NCBI RefSeq assembly: GCF_023130475.1
Contig: NZ_JAKHEX010000006.1
Span: 1-64,000 of the forward strand
Direction of reading: 5' to 3'
DNA from: Aciditerrimonas ferrireducens
GTDB lineage: Bacteria; Actinomycetota; Acidimicrobiia; Acidimicrobiales; UBA8190
DNA: 64,000 bases
The notes beneath the pieces were generated by a model that searched no databases, had not been told where the DNA came from, and saw only the letters and a list, made by a program, of their open reading frames with translations. The translations under genes and the position numbers were made by a program. Of this stretch, positions 54,622-63,373 are shown in pieces (the first letter of the stretch is position 1; every line of letters starts with the position of its first letter).

Positions 54622-55629
54622 ATGGTGGCTGGCAACCTGGTGCGACGGCGGCGAGCCCTCGGGGTCCTCGCGCTGCTCGCCGTCGCCGCCAGCGCCTGCG
54701 GCCCCGCGGCCGCCCTGCCCCGGGGCGAGGCCCGGAGCAGCCCGGCCCCCCGCGTGGCCTACGTGGCGGCCTTCGGGGACCCTGCTGAGCCCGGGGCCCT
54801 GGTGCCCCGAGTCGGCCTCCACCCCCTGCGGACCCTCCGACCCCTGGCCACCACGGCGGCCCAGGCCGCAGTCGTCGGCACCTGGCACGCCGACCTCGTG
54901 GTCCTCGGCGAGGCCGACGACCAGCTGGTCGTCCTCTCCCCCGGAGGCCAGGTCCTGCGCCGGGTGGTCGTGGGTTTGGAGCCCGACGCCCTGGCCGTCC
55001 GCGGCGATCTGGCGCTGGTGGCCGACAGCGGCAGCGGGCAGCTCCAAGGGGTCGACCTGCAGACCGGGCGGGTCCTGTGGTCCGTGGCAGTCGGGGCGGT
55101 CCCCGACGCCCTGGCGGTCGCCGGGTCCTCGGTCCTCGTCGCCGACCTGACGTCGGGCCGGGTGGTGGCGGTCAGCCTCGTGAGCCACCGCGTCACCGCC
55201 TCGGCCGACGTCGGACCCGAGCCCGACGCCCTGGCGGTCGCCGGGTCCTCGGTCCTCGTCGCCGACCTGGGCGCCGACCAGGTGCTGGCCCTGCACCTGC
55301 CCGGCTTGAGCCAAGGGCCGAGGGTCACCGTGCCCTTCGACCCCACCGGCCTCGCCCTTGGGCCTGGGCCGGCTGGCACGCCGGTGGCCTGGGCGGTGGG
55401 CGGGGCGGCCCTGGTCCCCCTGCGGCTCCCCGGCCTGCTACCCGGTCCGGCCATTCCCCTGGGCCATGTGGCCGAGGCCCTGGCCCTTCGCCCCGGGGGC
55501 CGGATCGCGTGGGTGGCCGAGGAGGACGGCTTCGTGGCCGCCGTGAACCTGGCCACAGGACGGGTCCTTGGCCGGACCTACGTCGGCGGCCGGCCCAGCG
55601 CGCTGGCCCTCGGCCCGAGCCAGGCCTAG
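54622..55629 (+). CDS. Lipoprotein with YncE-like beta-propeller repeats
   Basis: A 335-residue secreted protein. The signal peptide LGVLALLAVAASAC ends in a lipobox with Cys26. The rest consists of about seven repeats near 40 residues long, with DALAV..SSVLVADL-type strands, as in YncE/NHL-like propellers. Such proteins usually bind partners rather than catalyse reactions; no function can be assigned. Two blades share 48 identical nucleotides 120 bp apart. GAGGAG precedes the ATG. Its 3' end overlaps the convergent GGDEF-EAL gene by 4 nt. Confidence 0.75.
   Translation: MVAGNLVRRRRALGVLALLAVAASACGPAAALPRGEARSSPAPRVAYVAAFGDPAEPGALVPRVGLHPLRTLRPLATTAAQAAVVGTWHADLVVLGEADDQLVVLSPGGQVLRRVVVGLEPDALAVRGDLALVADSGSGQLQGVDLQTGRVLWSVAVGAVPDALAVAGSSVLVADLTSGRVVAVSLVSHRVTASADVGPEPDALAVAGSSVLVADLGADQVLALHLPGLSQGPRVTVPFDPTGLALGPGPAGTPVAWAVGGAALVPLRLPGLLPGPAIPLGHVAEALALRPGGRIAWVAEEDGFVAAVNLATGRVLGRTYVGGRPSALALGPSQA
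55102..55269. repeat. 48-bp identical direct repeat in the beta-propeller gene
   Basis: 55102-55149 and 55222-55269 are identical, exactly 120 bp (40 codons) apart. Each encodes PDALAVAGSSVLVADL. The identity extends through third codon positions, so the duplication or gene conversion is recent. Confidence 0.95.
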
Positions 55630-58004
55630 GGGGCCAGCGGCCGGCCCAGGCGGGCGAGGAGGCTGCGGGCACAGACCAAGACCCGTTCCCGGTCGTGGGT
55701 CACGGTGTAGGCGAAGCGTCGACTGGCCCACGGTCCACGATCCCCGAGCGAGCGTCCGATGAGGGCCGCGGCGTAGTGGGGACCGACGACTGCCACGGTC
55801 CACTCCTCCCGCAGGGGGTCGTCGAGGTCCAGGGCCACCCCCCGGACCCCCGGCAGGGGGTCGGGCGCCATGCCGACCCCGTAGGCCACGACCAGCGGAC
55901 TGCGGGCCCCGAGCCGCCGATAGGTGTCGGCAGTGACCCCGGCCAGGCGCCGGGCCTCCTGGAACACGCCGAGGACCGCCGGGGGCAGGGTGTCGACCAG
56001 GGCCGACTGCTCGAGGTGCCGGGAGATGGCCAGGACGAGGTGGGCCGGCGCCACCCGCAGCTCGGCGTCCTTGACCAGGTCGAAGGGCGAGGCCACGGTG
56101 GCGACCGGGTGGACGGCGGCGCCGAGCCGCCGAGGCGCCAGACGGTCCGGGGGCACCAGGGGCCCTGGCCGACCGAAGCGCCACCCCTGCCCGAGGTGGG
56201 CTCCGAAGGCCCGGGCCCGCTCCTCGTCCTCCTCGGTCTCGATGCCCTCGGCCACCACCACGGCACCCGTGGCCTCGGCGTAGGCCATGACCGCGGCCAG
56301 CACTCGTACGATGGCGGCGTCCGGCTGGTGCCGGACGAGGTTCAGGTCCAGCTTGACCACCTCGGGCCGCAGGATGGGCAGCACCGCCAGGGAGGCCGGG
56401 TCCGCCCCGACGTCGTCCAAGGCAATGGGCCAACCCCGGGATCGGATCCGCTCGACCGCGTGGAGCAGGAGCGCCGGGGCCCGCAGGAGGGCCCGCTCGG
56501 TCAGCTCCACCACCGGTCGGAGCCGCCGGGCCATGTCGTCCATCCAGCGGGCCGCCCAGGGGGGCGGCTCGCCCACAGCAGCCGGCTCGACGTTCACGAA
56601 CAGCGCCGTCTCCCGCCCCAGGCCAGCGGCCACCGCGTGCTCGGCCGCCGCCACGCGGCACCGCCAGTCCAGTTCGACCAGGGATCCGGCCTCCCGGGCA
56701 ACGGCGAACGCGGCTGCCGGGGAGCACCCGAGGTCCGGCCAACGAGCCAGGGCCTCGTAACCGACCACCCGGCCGGTGTCCAGCTCGACGATGGGTTGGT
56801 AGGCGGGGACGACAGCCCCCTCGGCGAGCAGAGCCTCGAGCACCGGCCGCTCTTCGCTCGTCGTGCCTTCCCCCCCGACCATCGTTCTCCCTTCCCCGCG
56901 CCCGGTCCGGCACCGCCGTGCCCCTGCTGCGAGTGCACCCGGCTCGGCCAGCACGACGCGCCCCCCGCCAGCCCGCTTGGCGGCCAGCACCCCCTGGTCG
57001 GCCGCTTCGAGCAACGCCGACCCGTTCCGCCCGCCGCCGCTGGCCACCCCGACCGAGCAGCCGATCCGGACCCGCAGGTCCTCGGCCAGCTCGACCGGTT
57101 CGGCCAGCACGGCCACCATCGCCTCGCCCAAGGACCTCGCCGCCGCCTCGTTCGCCTCGGCCACCACGACCAGCTCGTCTCCCCCGAAGCGGGCCACCAC
57201 GCCCCGCCCCCCGGTCGTCTCGGCCAGGCGTCGCGCCGCCTCCCGGAGGACCCGGTCCCCGGCCTCGTAGCCGTAGCGGTCGTTCACCGCCTTGAAGCCG
57301 TCCAGGTCGACGAAGAGGACCGCGGTGCCCGGGCCGGCGTGGCGCAGCAGCCCCTCGAGGGCCGCCCGGTTCGGCAAGCCGGTCAGGGGATCCCTGCCGG
57401 CCGCCCCCAGGGCCTCCACGGCAACGGCCGCGCTGACCAGCACGCCCGAGGCCACCGCCGCCAGACCCCGCAGGATCTCCTCGTCTTCGGCTCGCCAGCA
57501 CCGGGGCCGCTGGTCGATGGCGCAGAGCGCGCCGAGCGTCGCCCCGGTGGGCCCCCGCAGGGGCACCCCCAGGTAGGCCTCGACCTGCAGGCCGGTCACC
57601 GCCGGGTTGTCCGACACCCGAGGGTCGAGCCGGGCGTCGTCCACCACGAAGGCCGCCCCGGTCTCCACCACGTGGGCGCAGAAGGACCAAGAAATCGGCG
57701 TCTCGCGGGTGGAGGCCACCGGCTCGGGGAAACCCAGCGCGCTCGTGAAGAACTGCCGGTGGGCCTCGACGAGCGAGATCCCCGCCGTCGGCGCCCGGAG
57801 CAACCGCCTGGCCAGGTCGACCACCTCGTCGAGGGCGGCCCGCGGCGGGCCGTCGAGCAACCCGGTGGCCCGCACGGCGGCCAGCCGGACCGGGTCGGCC
57901 AGCACGCCGGGGTCGCCTCCGCACCGACAGGTGGCAGGCAGCACCCCTCGGTGATCGGCACGGGCGGCTCGCGACCTGAGGCCGGCGCCGGGGCGCCCCG
58001 CCAC
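55626..58004 (-). CDS. GAF-GGDEF-EAL-DICT protein (c-di-GMP synthesis and breakdown)
   Basis: A 792-residue cytoplasmic protein. Residues about 55-185 are a GAF sensor domain. Residues about 195-375 are a GGDEF domain (DPLTGLPNRAAL, active site RFGGDELV, so GGDEL instead of GGDEF). Residues about 400-625 are an EAL domain with the metal and catalytic residues in place: YEALARWP, FVNVEP, VELTER, ALDDVG, VKLD, AEGIET and GQGW. Residues about 640-790 are a DICT domain. Both making and degrading c-di-GMP look possible; no RxxD inhibitory site is visible. The GTG start is provisional because the first 30 residues look unstructured and no ribosome site is evident. Confidence 0.85.
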   Translation of the reverse strand: MAGRPGAGLRSRAARADHRGVLPATCRCGGDPGVLADPVRLAAVRATGLLDGPPRAALDEVVDLARRLLRAPTAGISLVEAHRQFFTSALGFPEPVASTRETPISWSFCAHVVETGAAFVVDDARLDPRVSDNPAVTGLQVEAYLGVPLRGPTGATLGALCAIDQRPRCWRAEDEEILRGLAAVASGVLVSAAVAVEALGAAGRDPLTGLPNRAALEGLLRHAGPGTAVLFVDLDGFKAVNDRYGYEAGDRVLREAARRLAETTGGRGVVARFGGDELVVVAEANEAAARSLGEAMVAVLAEPVELAEDLRVRIGCSVGVASGGGRNGSALLEAADQGVLAAKRAGGGRVVLAEPGALAAGARRCRTGRGEGRTMVGGEGTTSEERPVLEALLAEGAVVPAYQPIVELDTGRVVGYEALARWPDLGCSPAAAFAVAREAGSLVELDWRCRVAAAEHAVAAGLGRETALFVNVEPAAVGEPPPWAARWMDDMARRLRPVVELTERALLRAPALLLHAVERIRSRGWPIALDDVGADPASLAVLPILRPEVVKLDLNLVRHQPDAAIVRVLAAVMAYAEATGAVVVAEGIETEEDEERARAFGAHLGQGWRFGRPGPLVPPDRLAPRRLGAAVHPVATVASPFDLVKDAELRVAPAHLVLAISRHLEQSALVDTLPPAVLGVFQEARRLAGVTADTYRRLGARSPLVVAYGVGMAPDPLPGVRGVALDLDDPLREEWTVAVVGPHYAAALIGRSLGDRGPWASRRFAYTVTHDRERVLVCARSLLARLGRPLAP

Positions 58005-58011
58005 CCTGCGA

Positions 58012-58021
58012 GGTGATCACC
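58012..58021. promoter_or_regulatory. Palindrome between divergent GGDEF-EAL and MFS genes
   Basis: GGTGATCACC is a perfect 10-bp palindrome in the 97-bp divergent gap, 8 bp before the start of the GGDEF-EAL gene and 23 bp before the candidate -10 of the exporter. It could be an operator serving both directions; no regulator is identified. Confidence 0.3.
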
Positions 58022-58043
58022 CGGCGAGCCGATGCCCCCCGGG

Positions 58044-58049
58044 TATGCT
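58044..58049 (+). promoter_or_regulatory. Candidate -10 element of the MFS exporter gene
   Basis: TATGCT lies 52 nt before the ATG, leaving room for a leader with the GGGAGGGGG ribosome site. No -35 is evident. Confidence 0.4.
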
Positions 58050-58101
58050 GCGCCCGCCAGGGTCCCGCTCGCCAGGGGACCCCTGAGGCGGGAGGGGGCC
58101 C

Positions 58102-59739
58102 ATGGAGGGCACGCCGGGGCAGGGCACCACGGGGCCGGGGCCGGTGCCAGGACAGCAGCAGGGCAAGTGGTGGAGCCTGGTGGCGGTCAGCGGCGGCATG
58201 TTCATGCTGCTGCTCGACATCACCATCGTGGCCGTCGCCCTGCCGGCCATCCAGCGCCAGCTCCACGCCTCCCTGGCCGACCTCCAGTGGGTGGTGGACG
58301 CCTACGCCATGACCCTGGCCGCCCTGCTCCTCACCACCGGCTCCCTCGCCGACCTCTACGGGCGCCGGCGGCTCTTCGCCAGCGGCCTCGCCGTCTTCAC
58401 CCTCGGGTCCCTGCTCTGCGGCACCGCCACCGACCCGCTGTTCCTCATCGTCGCCCGCTGCGGCCAGGGCGTGGGCGGCGCCGCCATGCTGGCCACCTCC
58501 CTGGCCCTCCTGGCCCAGGCCTACCAGGGCAAGGACCGCGCCGTGGCCTTCGCCGTCTGGGGGGCCGTCATGGCCGTGGCCATCGCCGTCGGGCCCCTCG
58601 TGGGCGGCCTCCTCACCCAAGGGGCCTCCTGGCGGTGGATCTTCCTCGTCAACGTGCCGCTCGGGGTGCTGACCCTCGGGCTGACCCTCCGCCGGGTCCC
58701 CGAGTCCAAGGACCCAGCCCCCCGCCGACCCGACTGGCTCGGCTTCCTCTCGTTCACCGCCGCCCTCGTGGCCCTGGTCCTCGGCCTCATCCGAGCCAGC
58801 CAGACCAGCTTCACCAACCCGGTTGTCCTGGCTTGCCTCGTGGCGGCCGGCGGGCTGGCCCTGGTGTTCGTGGCCATCGAACAGCGGGTTCCGCACCCCA
58901 TGTTCGACCTGAGCCTCTTCCGGGTCCCGACCTTCGACGGCGCGCTCTTGGCCAGCTTCGCCATCTCGGCGTCCTTCTACAGCCTCCTCCTCTACCTGGT
59001 CCTCTACCTCCAGGACGCGCTCGGCGAGTCCCCCCTGCAGGCCGGGCTCCGCCTGCTGGTCATCTCCGGCTCGACCTTCCTGACCTCGGCCGCCGCCGGC
59101 CGTCTCAGCCGGCAGGTCCCGGTCCGCTGGCTCGTGGCCCTCGGCCTCGCCCTCGTGGCCGTCGGCCTCGGCCTCCTGAGCGGCCTCGCACCCGCCGACG
59201 CCTGGACCGCCGCCCTCCCCGGTTTCCTGCTGGTGGGCTTGGGCAACGGCATCGTGAACCCTCCCCTGGCCCAGGCCGCCATGGGGGTCGTCCCCCCCAG
59301 CCGCGCCGGCATGGCCTCGGGCATCAACAACACCTTCCGCCAGACCGGGATCGCCGCCGGCGTCGCCGCCCTCGGCACGATCTTCGCCGACCGCGAACGC
59401 GCCGTGCTGGCCCGCGCCCTCGTCCAGGCGCACCTGCCCAGCACGGTGGTCGGCCGAGTCGTGGCCCTCGTGAAAGCCGGTGCCCCACCCCGGCAGGTCC
59501 TCGCCGGGCTCTCGGCCCACGCCGCTGGCCTCACCACCATCGGGCTGCGCCGAGGCCTCGTCGTCGGCCTCGACGACATCCTGCGCGTCTCCCTCGTGGT
59601 GGCCGCCCTCGGCGCCCTCGGGACCATCGGCCTGATCCGCAACCGGGACTTCGTGGCCGGCAGTCACCTCGAGGTCAGCGCCGAGGGAGCACGTTCGACG
59701 GCCGAGCACGCCGGCCAGGTGGCCCCGGCCGAGGCCTGA
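58102..59739 (+). CDS. MFS multidrug exporter, DHA2 (EmrB/QacA) family
   Basis: A 545-residue transporter with about 14 hydrophobic helices. Motif A is GSLADLYGRRRLFASG and the DHA2 motif D1-like segment is MFMLLLDITIVAVALPAIQRQL; WVVDAYAMTLAALLL and SGINNTFRQTGIA are also typical. These proteins export drugs, dyes or lipids using the proton gradient; the substrate is unknown. GGGAGGGGG lies just before the ATG. It is divergent from the GGDEF-EAL gene. Confidence 0.9.
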   Translation: MEGTPGQGTTGPGPVPGQQQGKWWSLVAVSGGMFMLLLDITIVAVALPAIQRQLHASLADLQWVVDAYAMTLAALLLTTGSLADLYGRRRLFASGLAVFTLGSLLCGTATDPLFLIVARCGQGVGGAAMLATSLALLAQAYQGKDRAVAFAVWGAVMAVAIAVGPLVGGLLTQGASWRWIFLVNVPLGVLTLGLTLRRVPESKDPAPRRPDWLGFLSFTAALVALVLGLIRASQTSFTNPVVLACLVAAGGLALVFVAIEQRVPHPMFDLSLFRVPTFDGALLASFAISASFYSLLLYLVLYLQDALGESPLQAGLRLLVISGSTFLTSAAAGRLSRQVPVRWLVALGLALVAVGLGLLSGLAPADAWTAALPGFLLVGLGNGIVNPPLAQAAMGVVPPSRAGMASGINNTFRQTGIAAGVAALGTIFADRERAVLARALVQAHLPSTVVGRVVALVKAGAPPRQVLAGLSAHAAGLTTIGLRRGLVVGLDDILRVSLVVAALGALGTIGLIRNRDFVAGSHLEVSAEGARSTAEHAGQVAPAEA

Positions 59740-59846
59740 GCTGGCCCCCTGGGCGCAGGCTGGTCAGAATCGGCACCGGTCGTTCGCCGACCAGCGAGCC
59801 CCGCCACCCCCGAGGTCGGCGGTCGAGAGCAGGAGGAGCAGCGAGC

Positions 59847-60326
59847 ATGTCGAGCAACGCCGAGCGGGCCTACGAAGCCCTCCTGGCCCGCAAGGGCGAG
59901 GAGGAAGGGGTCGGCGAGTGGTTCCTCGTCGACCAGGACCTGGTCAACGCCTTCGCGGATGTCACCCGGGACCACCAGTTCATCCACGTCGACCCCGAGA
60001 AGGCGGCCCAACTCACCCCCTGGGGCGGCACCATCGCCCACGGCTTCCTGACCCTGTCCCTCCTCACCCACCTCTCCAGCTCCATCCGCCAGAGCCTCCC
60101 GCCCCTCGACGGGCTGGCCATGGGGATCAACTACGGCTTCGACCGGGTCCGCTTCCTCACCCCCGTGAAGGTCGGCTCCCGCATCCGGGCCCGCAGCGCC
60201 CTGCGGGACGTCGCCTTGAAGCCCCCCTCCTCCGTGGACCTCACCCGGGCCATGACCGTGGAGATCGAAGGCGAGGAGAAACCGGCCCTGGTGGCCGACT
60301 GGATCACCCGCCTCGTCTTCGCCTGA
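59847..60326 (+). CDS. MaoC-like (R)-specific enoyl-CoA hydratase
   Basis: A 159-residue hot-dog-fold protein. The hydratase motif with catalytic aspartate and histidine is FADVTRDHQFIHVDPEKA, and GGTIAHGFLTLSLL and the C-terminal RARSALRDV strands complete the fold. Likely substrates are short or medium trans-2-enoyl-CoAs. A strong AGGAGGAG lies 8 nt before ATG 59847; the much longer upstream frame is a shadow of the exporter gene. Confidence 0.9.
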   Translation: MSSNAERAYEALLARKGEEEGVGEWFLVDQDLVNAFADVTRDHQFIHVDPEKAAQLTPWGGTIAHGFLTLSLLTHLSSSIRQSLPPLDGLAMGINYGFDRVRFLTPVKVGSRIRARSALRDVALKPPSSVDLTRAMTVEIEGEEKPALVADWITRLVFA

Positions 60327-60342
60327 CGACCTCGACCCGGCC

Positions 60343-60386
60343 GGCGCGTCGGGGCTCAGGCTTCGGCACGCTGCCCCCGACGCGCC
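60343..60386. terminator. Hairpin between convergent maoC-like and doxX-like genes
   Basis: GGCGCGTCGGGG (60343-60354) pairs perfectly with CCCCGACGCGCC (60375-60386) around a 20-nt loop. It lies 17 nt after the MaoC stop and covers the end of the DoxX gene, so it could end transcription from both sides. Confidence 0.5.
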
Positions 60387-60820
60387 GCCCGCCGGGCCCG
60401 CCGGCGCACCCCGGCCTGCTCCAGCATCAGGCTCAGGGCGATACCGGCCAGCCACACGTCCTTGGCCAACGCGGTCCCCTGGTGGGTCGGGCGCCAACTG
60501 CCCTCCTCGCGCATCCCCGGCGTCCGGGCATACAGACCCAGCAGGCCACCCGAGAATCCGGCCAGACCCAGGGCCCCCCAGCTGGTCGGCACGAAGGGCA
60601 CCGCCAGTGCGGTCCCCAGGGCCACTTCGGTCACCCCCAGGGCCCGGGTGAAGGTCGCAGGGTCCAGGCGCTTCAGGAACGGGTAGGTCCCACTCGCCAT
60701 GCCGTGCAGCCGACCGGCCGTCTCCTCGTCGGCCCGCAGCTTGTTCAGCCCCGAGTTGGCGATGAACACCCCGGCGGCCAGCCGGACCGGCAGCTGGTGC
60801 AGCGACACTCGACGTCCCAT
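60356..60820 (-). CDS. DoxX-like membrane protein
   Basis: A 154-residue protein with four hydrophobic segments (about residues 10-27, 60-80, 82-100 and 118-137) and the family start RLAAGVFIANSGLNKL. DoxX-type proteins are linked in some species to quinol oxidation or redox stress; nothing specific is known here. GGAAGGAGGGG precedes the ATG. The C-terminus is strongly basic. Confidence 0.75.
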   Translation of the reverse strand: MGRRVSLHQLPVRLAAGVFIANSGLNKLRADEETAGRLHGMASGTYPFLKRLDPATFTRALGVTEVALGTALAVPFVPTSWGALGLAGFSGGLLGLYARTPGMREEGSWRPTHQGTALAKDVWLAGIALSLMLEQAGVRRRARRAARRGQRAEA

Positions 60821-60928
60821 GGCACCCCTCCTTCCCTCACTGCCCGGCTCGGGCCCAGGGACCCACCGGGCACGTCGACCCCCCGAGCTTGCCAGCCCAG
60901 CCGGCCCAACGTGCCCTCCCGCAAGTTC

Positions 60929-60965
60929 TTGAGGTTAGCTCAGAGAATGCTAGGCTGGGCGCGTG
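60929..60965 (+). promoter_or_regulatory. Leaderless promoter of marR with possible operator
   Basis: TTGAGG (60929-60934), 16 bp, TAGGCT (60951-60956), 6 nt, GTG at 60963: the most complete promoter in the window. The imperfect inverted repeat CTTGAG-n5-CTCAGA overlaps the -35 and is a candidate MarR operator. Confidence 0.65.
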
Positions 60966-61439
60966 GACCAGGGAGGCGCGGTGGCGGCTCGCATCGCGGT
61001 CACCCCTGAGCTGCTGGCCGAGGTTCTGAGCGCCAGCTGGCGCCGTTGGCGCCGGCTCCTGGCCGCCGAGCTCGGTCCCCTGGGCCTCAGCCCGTGGGAG
61101 GCCCGAGCGCTCCAGGCCGTCGTGGCTGAAGGCCCCCTCGCCATGGGCGCGCTGGCCAAGGCCCTCGCCATCCAACCCCGCTCGGCCACCTCGGCCGTCC
61201 GGGCCCTCGCCCAAGCCGGCCTGGTGGCACGCCGGATCGACCCTCAGGACCGCCGACTGGTCCTCGTCGCGGCCACCCCAGCGGGCCGGCGCACTCTCGC
61301 CGAGGTCCAGCGAGCCCGACGGGCCGCGGCCCAGGCCTGCTTCGCCCACCTGCGGGACCCCGAGCGCCGGCAGCTGGCCGGCCTCCTGGCGCGCCTGGCC
61401 GAACCCGCTCCGCCGGACCCGGGTGGGGAACCCGGATGA
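60963..61439 (+). CDS. MarR-family transcriptional regulator
   Basis: A 158-residue winged-helix regulator. The core is LGLSPWEARALQAVVAEGPLAMGALAKALAIQPRSATSAVRALAQAGLVARRIDPQDRRLVLVAATPAGR, with the beta-hairpin wing DPQDRR. MarR proteins usually repress a neighbouring exporter gene until a ligand binds. The stop overlaps the ATG of the ABC transporter (ATGA), so the two form one operon under a promoter with an inverted repeat. Confidence 0.9.
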   Translation: MDQGGAVAARIAVTPELLAEVLSASWRRWRRLLAAELGPLGLSPWEARALQAVVAEGPLAMGALAKALAIQPRSATSAVRALAQAGLVARRIDPQDRRLVLVAATPAGRRTLAEVQRARRAAAQACFAHLRDPERRQLAGLLARLAEPAPPDPGGEPG

Positions 61440-63373
61440 GCCCCCGGGGTGGCATGGGCGGCGCGGCCGCCGGCTACGGCCTCATGCGATCGTTCCGCCG
61501 GGACCCCTCGGTGACCCGCCAGGCCCTGCCCAAGGGCCTCGTCCGGCGGGTCCTGCGCTTCGCCGCTCCCTACCGGCGGATGCTGGCCGTCTACTTCGTC
61601 CTGATCGTCCTCGACGCCCTCATCGGGGCGGCCAATCCCCTCGTCTACAAGGCCATCATCGACCGCGGCATCCTGCCCAAGCGGACCGGGGTCATCGTCG
61701 CCCTGGCCAGCCTCGTGGCCGGGCTGGCCCTGGCCGACAGCGCCCTGTCCCTCTGGCAGCGCTGGATCTCCGCCCGCGTCGGCGAGGGCCTCATCTACGA
61801 CCTGCGGACCACGGTCTTCGAGCACCTCCAACGCATGCCCCTGGCGTTCTTCGTCCGGACCCAGACCGGCGCTCTGGTCTCCCGGTTGAACAACGACGTG
61901 CTCGACGCCCAGTCGGCCTTCACCGACACCGCCTCCTCGGTGGTCTCCAACGCGGTGACCGTCGTGGTCATGCTGGCCGCCATGTTCCTCCTGTCCTGGC
62001 AGATCACCCTGGTCGCCCTGGCCCTCCTCCCCGTCTTCCTCGTCCCCGCCCGGCTCGTCGGCCGGCGCATCCAGGCCATCACCCGGGAGAGCTACAACCT
62101 GAACGCCCTCATGACCTCCACCATGACCGAGCGATTCAACGTCGCCGGCGCCCTCCTCGTCCGGCTCTTCGGGCATCCCGAGCACGAGGCCGCCACCTTC
62201 GCTGCCCGCGCCGGCCGGGTCCGGGACATCGGGGTCACCCAGGCCATGTACACCCGGGTCTTCATGGTGGCCCTCCTCCTCACCGCCTCCCTGGCCACCG
62301 CCGTCGCCTACGGCTGGGGCGGGGTCCAAGCCGCCCACGGGGTCTACCTCGTCGGCACCGTCGTCGCCCTCAGCGCCTACCTGACCCGGCTCTACGTCCC
62401 CCTCACCGGCCTCTCCAACGTCCAGGTCGACATCATGACCGCCCTGGTCTCCTTCGACCGCATCTTCGAGGTCCTCGACCTCGAACCCATGGTGGCCGAC
62501 GCCCCGGACGCCGTCGACCTGCCCCGGGGACCGGCGGCCGTCCGTTTCGAGCACGTCGACTTCCGTTACCCCCGAGCCGACGAGGTCTCCCTGGCCTCCC
62601 TGGAGAGCGTCGCCACCTTGGACCAGGCCCCCGCCGAACAGGTCCTCTTCGACGTCGACTTCGAGGTCGGTCCTGGCCAGCTCGTCGCCCTGGTCGGGCC
62701 TTCGGGAGCAGGCAAGACCACCATCAGCCACCTCGTGCCCCGCCTCTACGACCCCACCGCCGGCACCGTCCGCATCAACGGCCTGGACCTCAGGCGCGCC
62801 ACCTTGGCCTCGGTCCGGGCGGCCGTCGGCGTGGTGACCCAGGACGCCCACCTGTTCCACGAGACCATCCGCGAGAACCTCCGCTACGCGAAGCCCGACG
62901 CCAGCGACCACGAGCTCTGGGCCGCCCTCGAGGCCGCCCAGGTCGCCGACCTCGTCCGGTCCCTGCCCGACGGCCTCGACACCATGGTCGGCGACCGCGG
63001 CTACCGCCTCTCGGGCGGCGAGAAGCAGCGGATCGCCATCGCCCGCCTGCTCCTCAAGGCCCCCGACGTCGTCGTCCTCGACGAGGCCACCGCCCACCTC
63101 GACGCCGAGTCCGAACGGGCCGTCCAAGAGGCCCTGGCCAGCGCCCTGGCCGGGCGGACCGCCCTCGTCATCGCCCACCGTCTCTCCACCATCCGCCGGG
63201 CCGACCTCATCCTCGTCCTCGACCACGGCCGGATCGTCGAGCGGGGCCGCCACCAGGACCTCCTCGCGGCCGACGGCCTCTACGCCGACCTCTACCGCAC
63301 CCAGTTCGCCGACCAGGACCCCGAGGCGGAGCGGTCGGCCGAACCGGTCGGGCCCGGTAGAACGACGGGGTGA
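61436..63373 (+). CDS. ABC exporter, fused membrane and ATPase domains
   Basis: A 645-residue half-transporter that would act as a dimer. Residues about 40-350 form six membrane helices of the type I exporter fold. The nucleotide-binding domain (about 365-620) has Walker [11 protein letters not shown]-loop VTQDAHLF, signature LSGGEKQR, Walker B VVVLDEAT and H-loop VIAHRLST. An insertion of about 20 residues lies between the first strand and Walker A. It probably exports a lipophilic compound sensed by the MarR protein. Confidence 0.93.
   Translation: MSPRGGMGGAAAGYGLMRSFRRDPSVTRQALPKGLVRRVLRFAAPYRRMLAVYFVLIVLDALIGAANPLVYKAIIDRGILPKRTGVIVALASLVAGLALADSALSLWQRWISARVGEGLIYDLRTTVFEHLQRMPLAFFVRTQTGALVSRLNNDVLDAQSAFTDTASSVVSNAVTVVVMLAAMFLLSWQITLVALALLPVFLVPARLVGRRIQAITRESYNLNALMTSTMTERFNVAGALLVRLFGHPEHEAATFAARAGRVRDIGVTQAMYTRVFMVALLLTASLATAVAYGWGGVQAAHGVYLVGTVVALSAYLTRLYVPLTGLSNVQVDIMTALVSFDRIFEVLDLEPMVADAPDAVDLPRGPAAVRFEHVDFRYPRADEVSLASLESVATLDQAPAEQVLFDVDFEVGPGQLVALVGPSGAGKTTISHLVPRLYDPTAGTVRINGLDLRRATLASVRAAVGVVTQDAHLFHETIRENLRYAKPDASDHELWAALEAAQVADLVRSLPDGLDTMVGDRGYRLSGGEKQRIAIARLLLKAPDVVVLDEATAHLDAESERAVQEALASALAGRTALVIAHRLSTIRRADLILVLDHGRIVERGRHQDLLAADGLYADLYRTQFADQDPEAERSAEPVGPGRTTG

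Noticed and set aside
57160-57200. GGDEL taken as proof of an inactive cyclase domain
   Set aside because: The first four residues of the active-site loop are kept and the fifth varies in active enzymes, so no conclusion is drawn.
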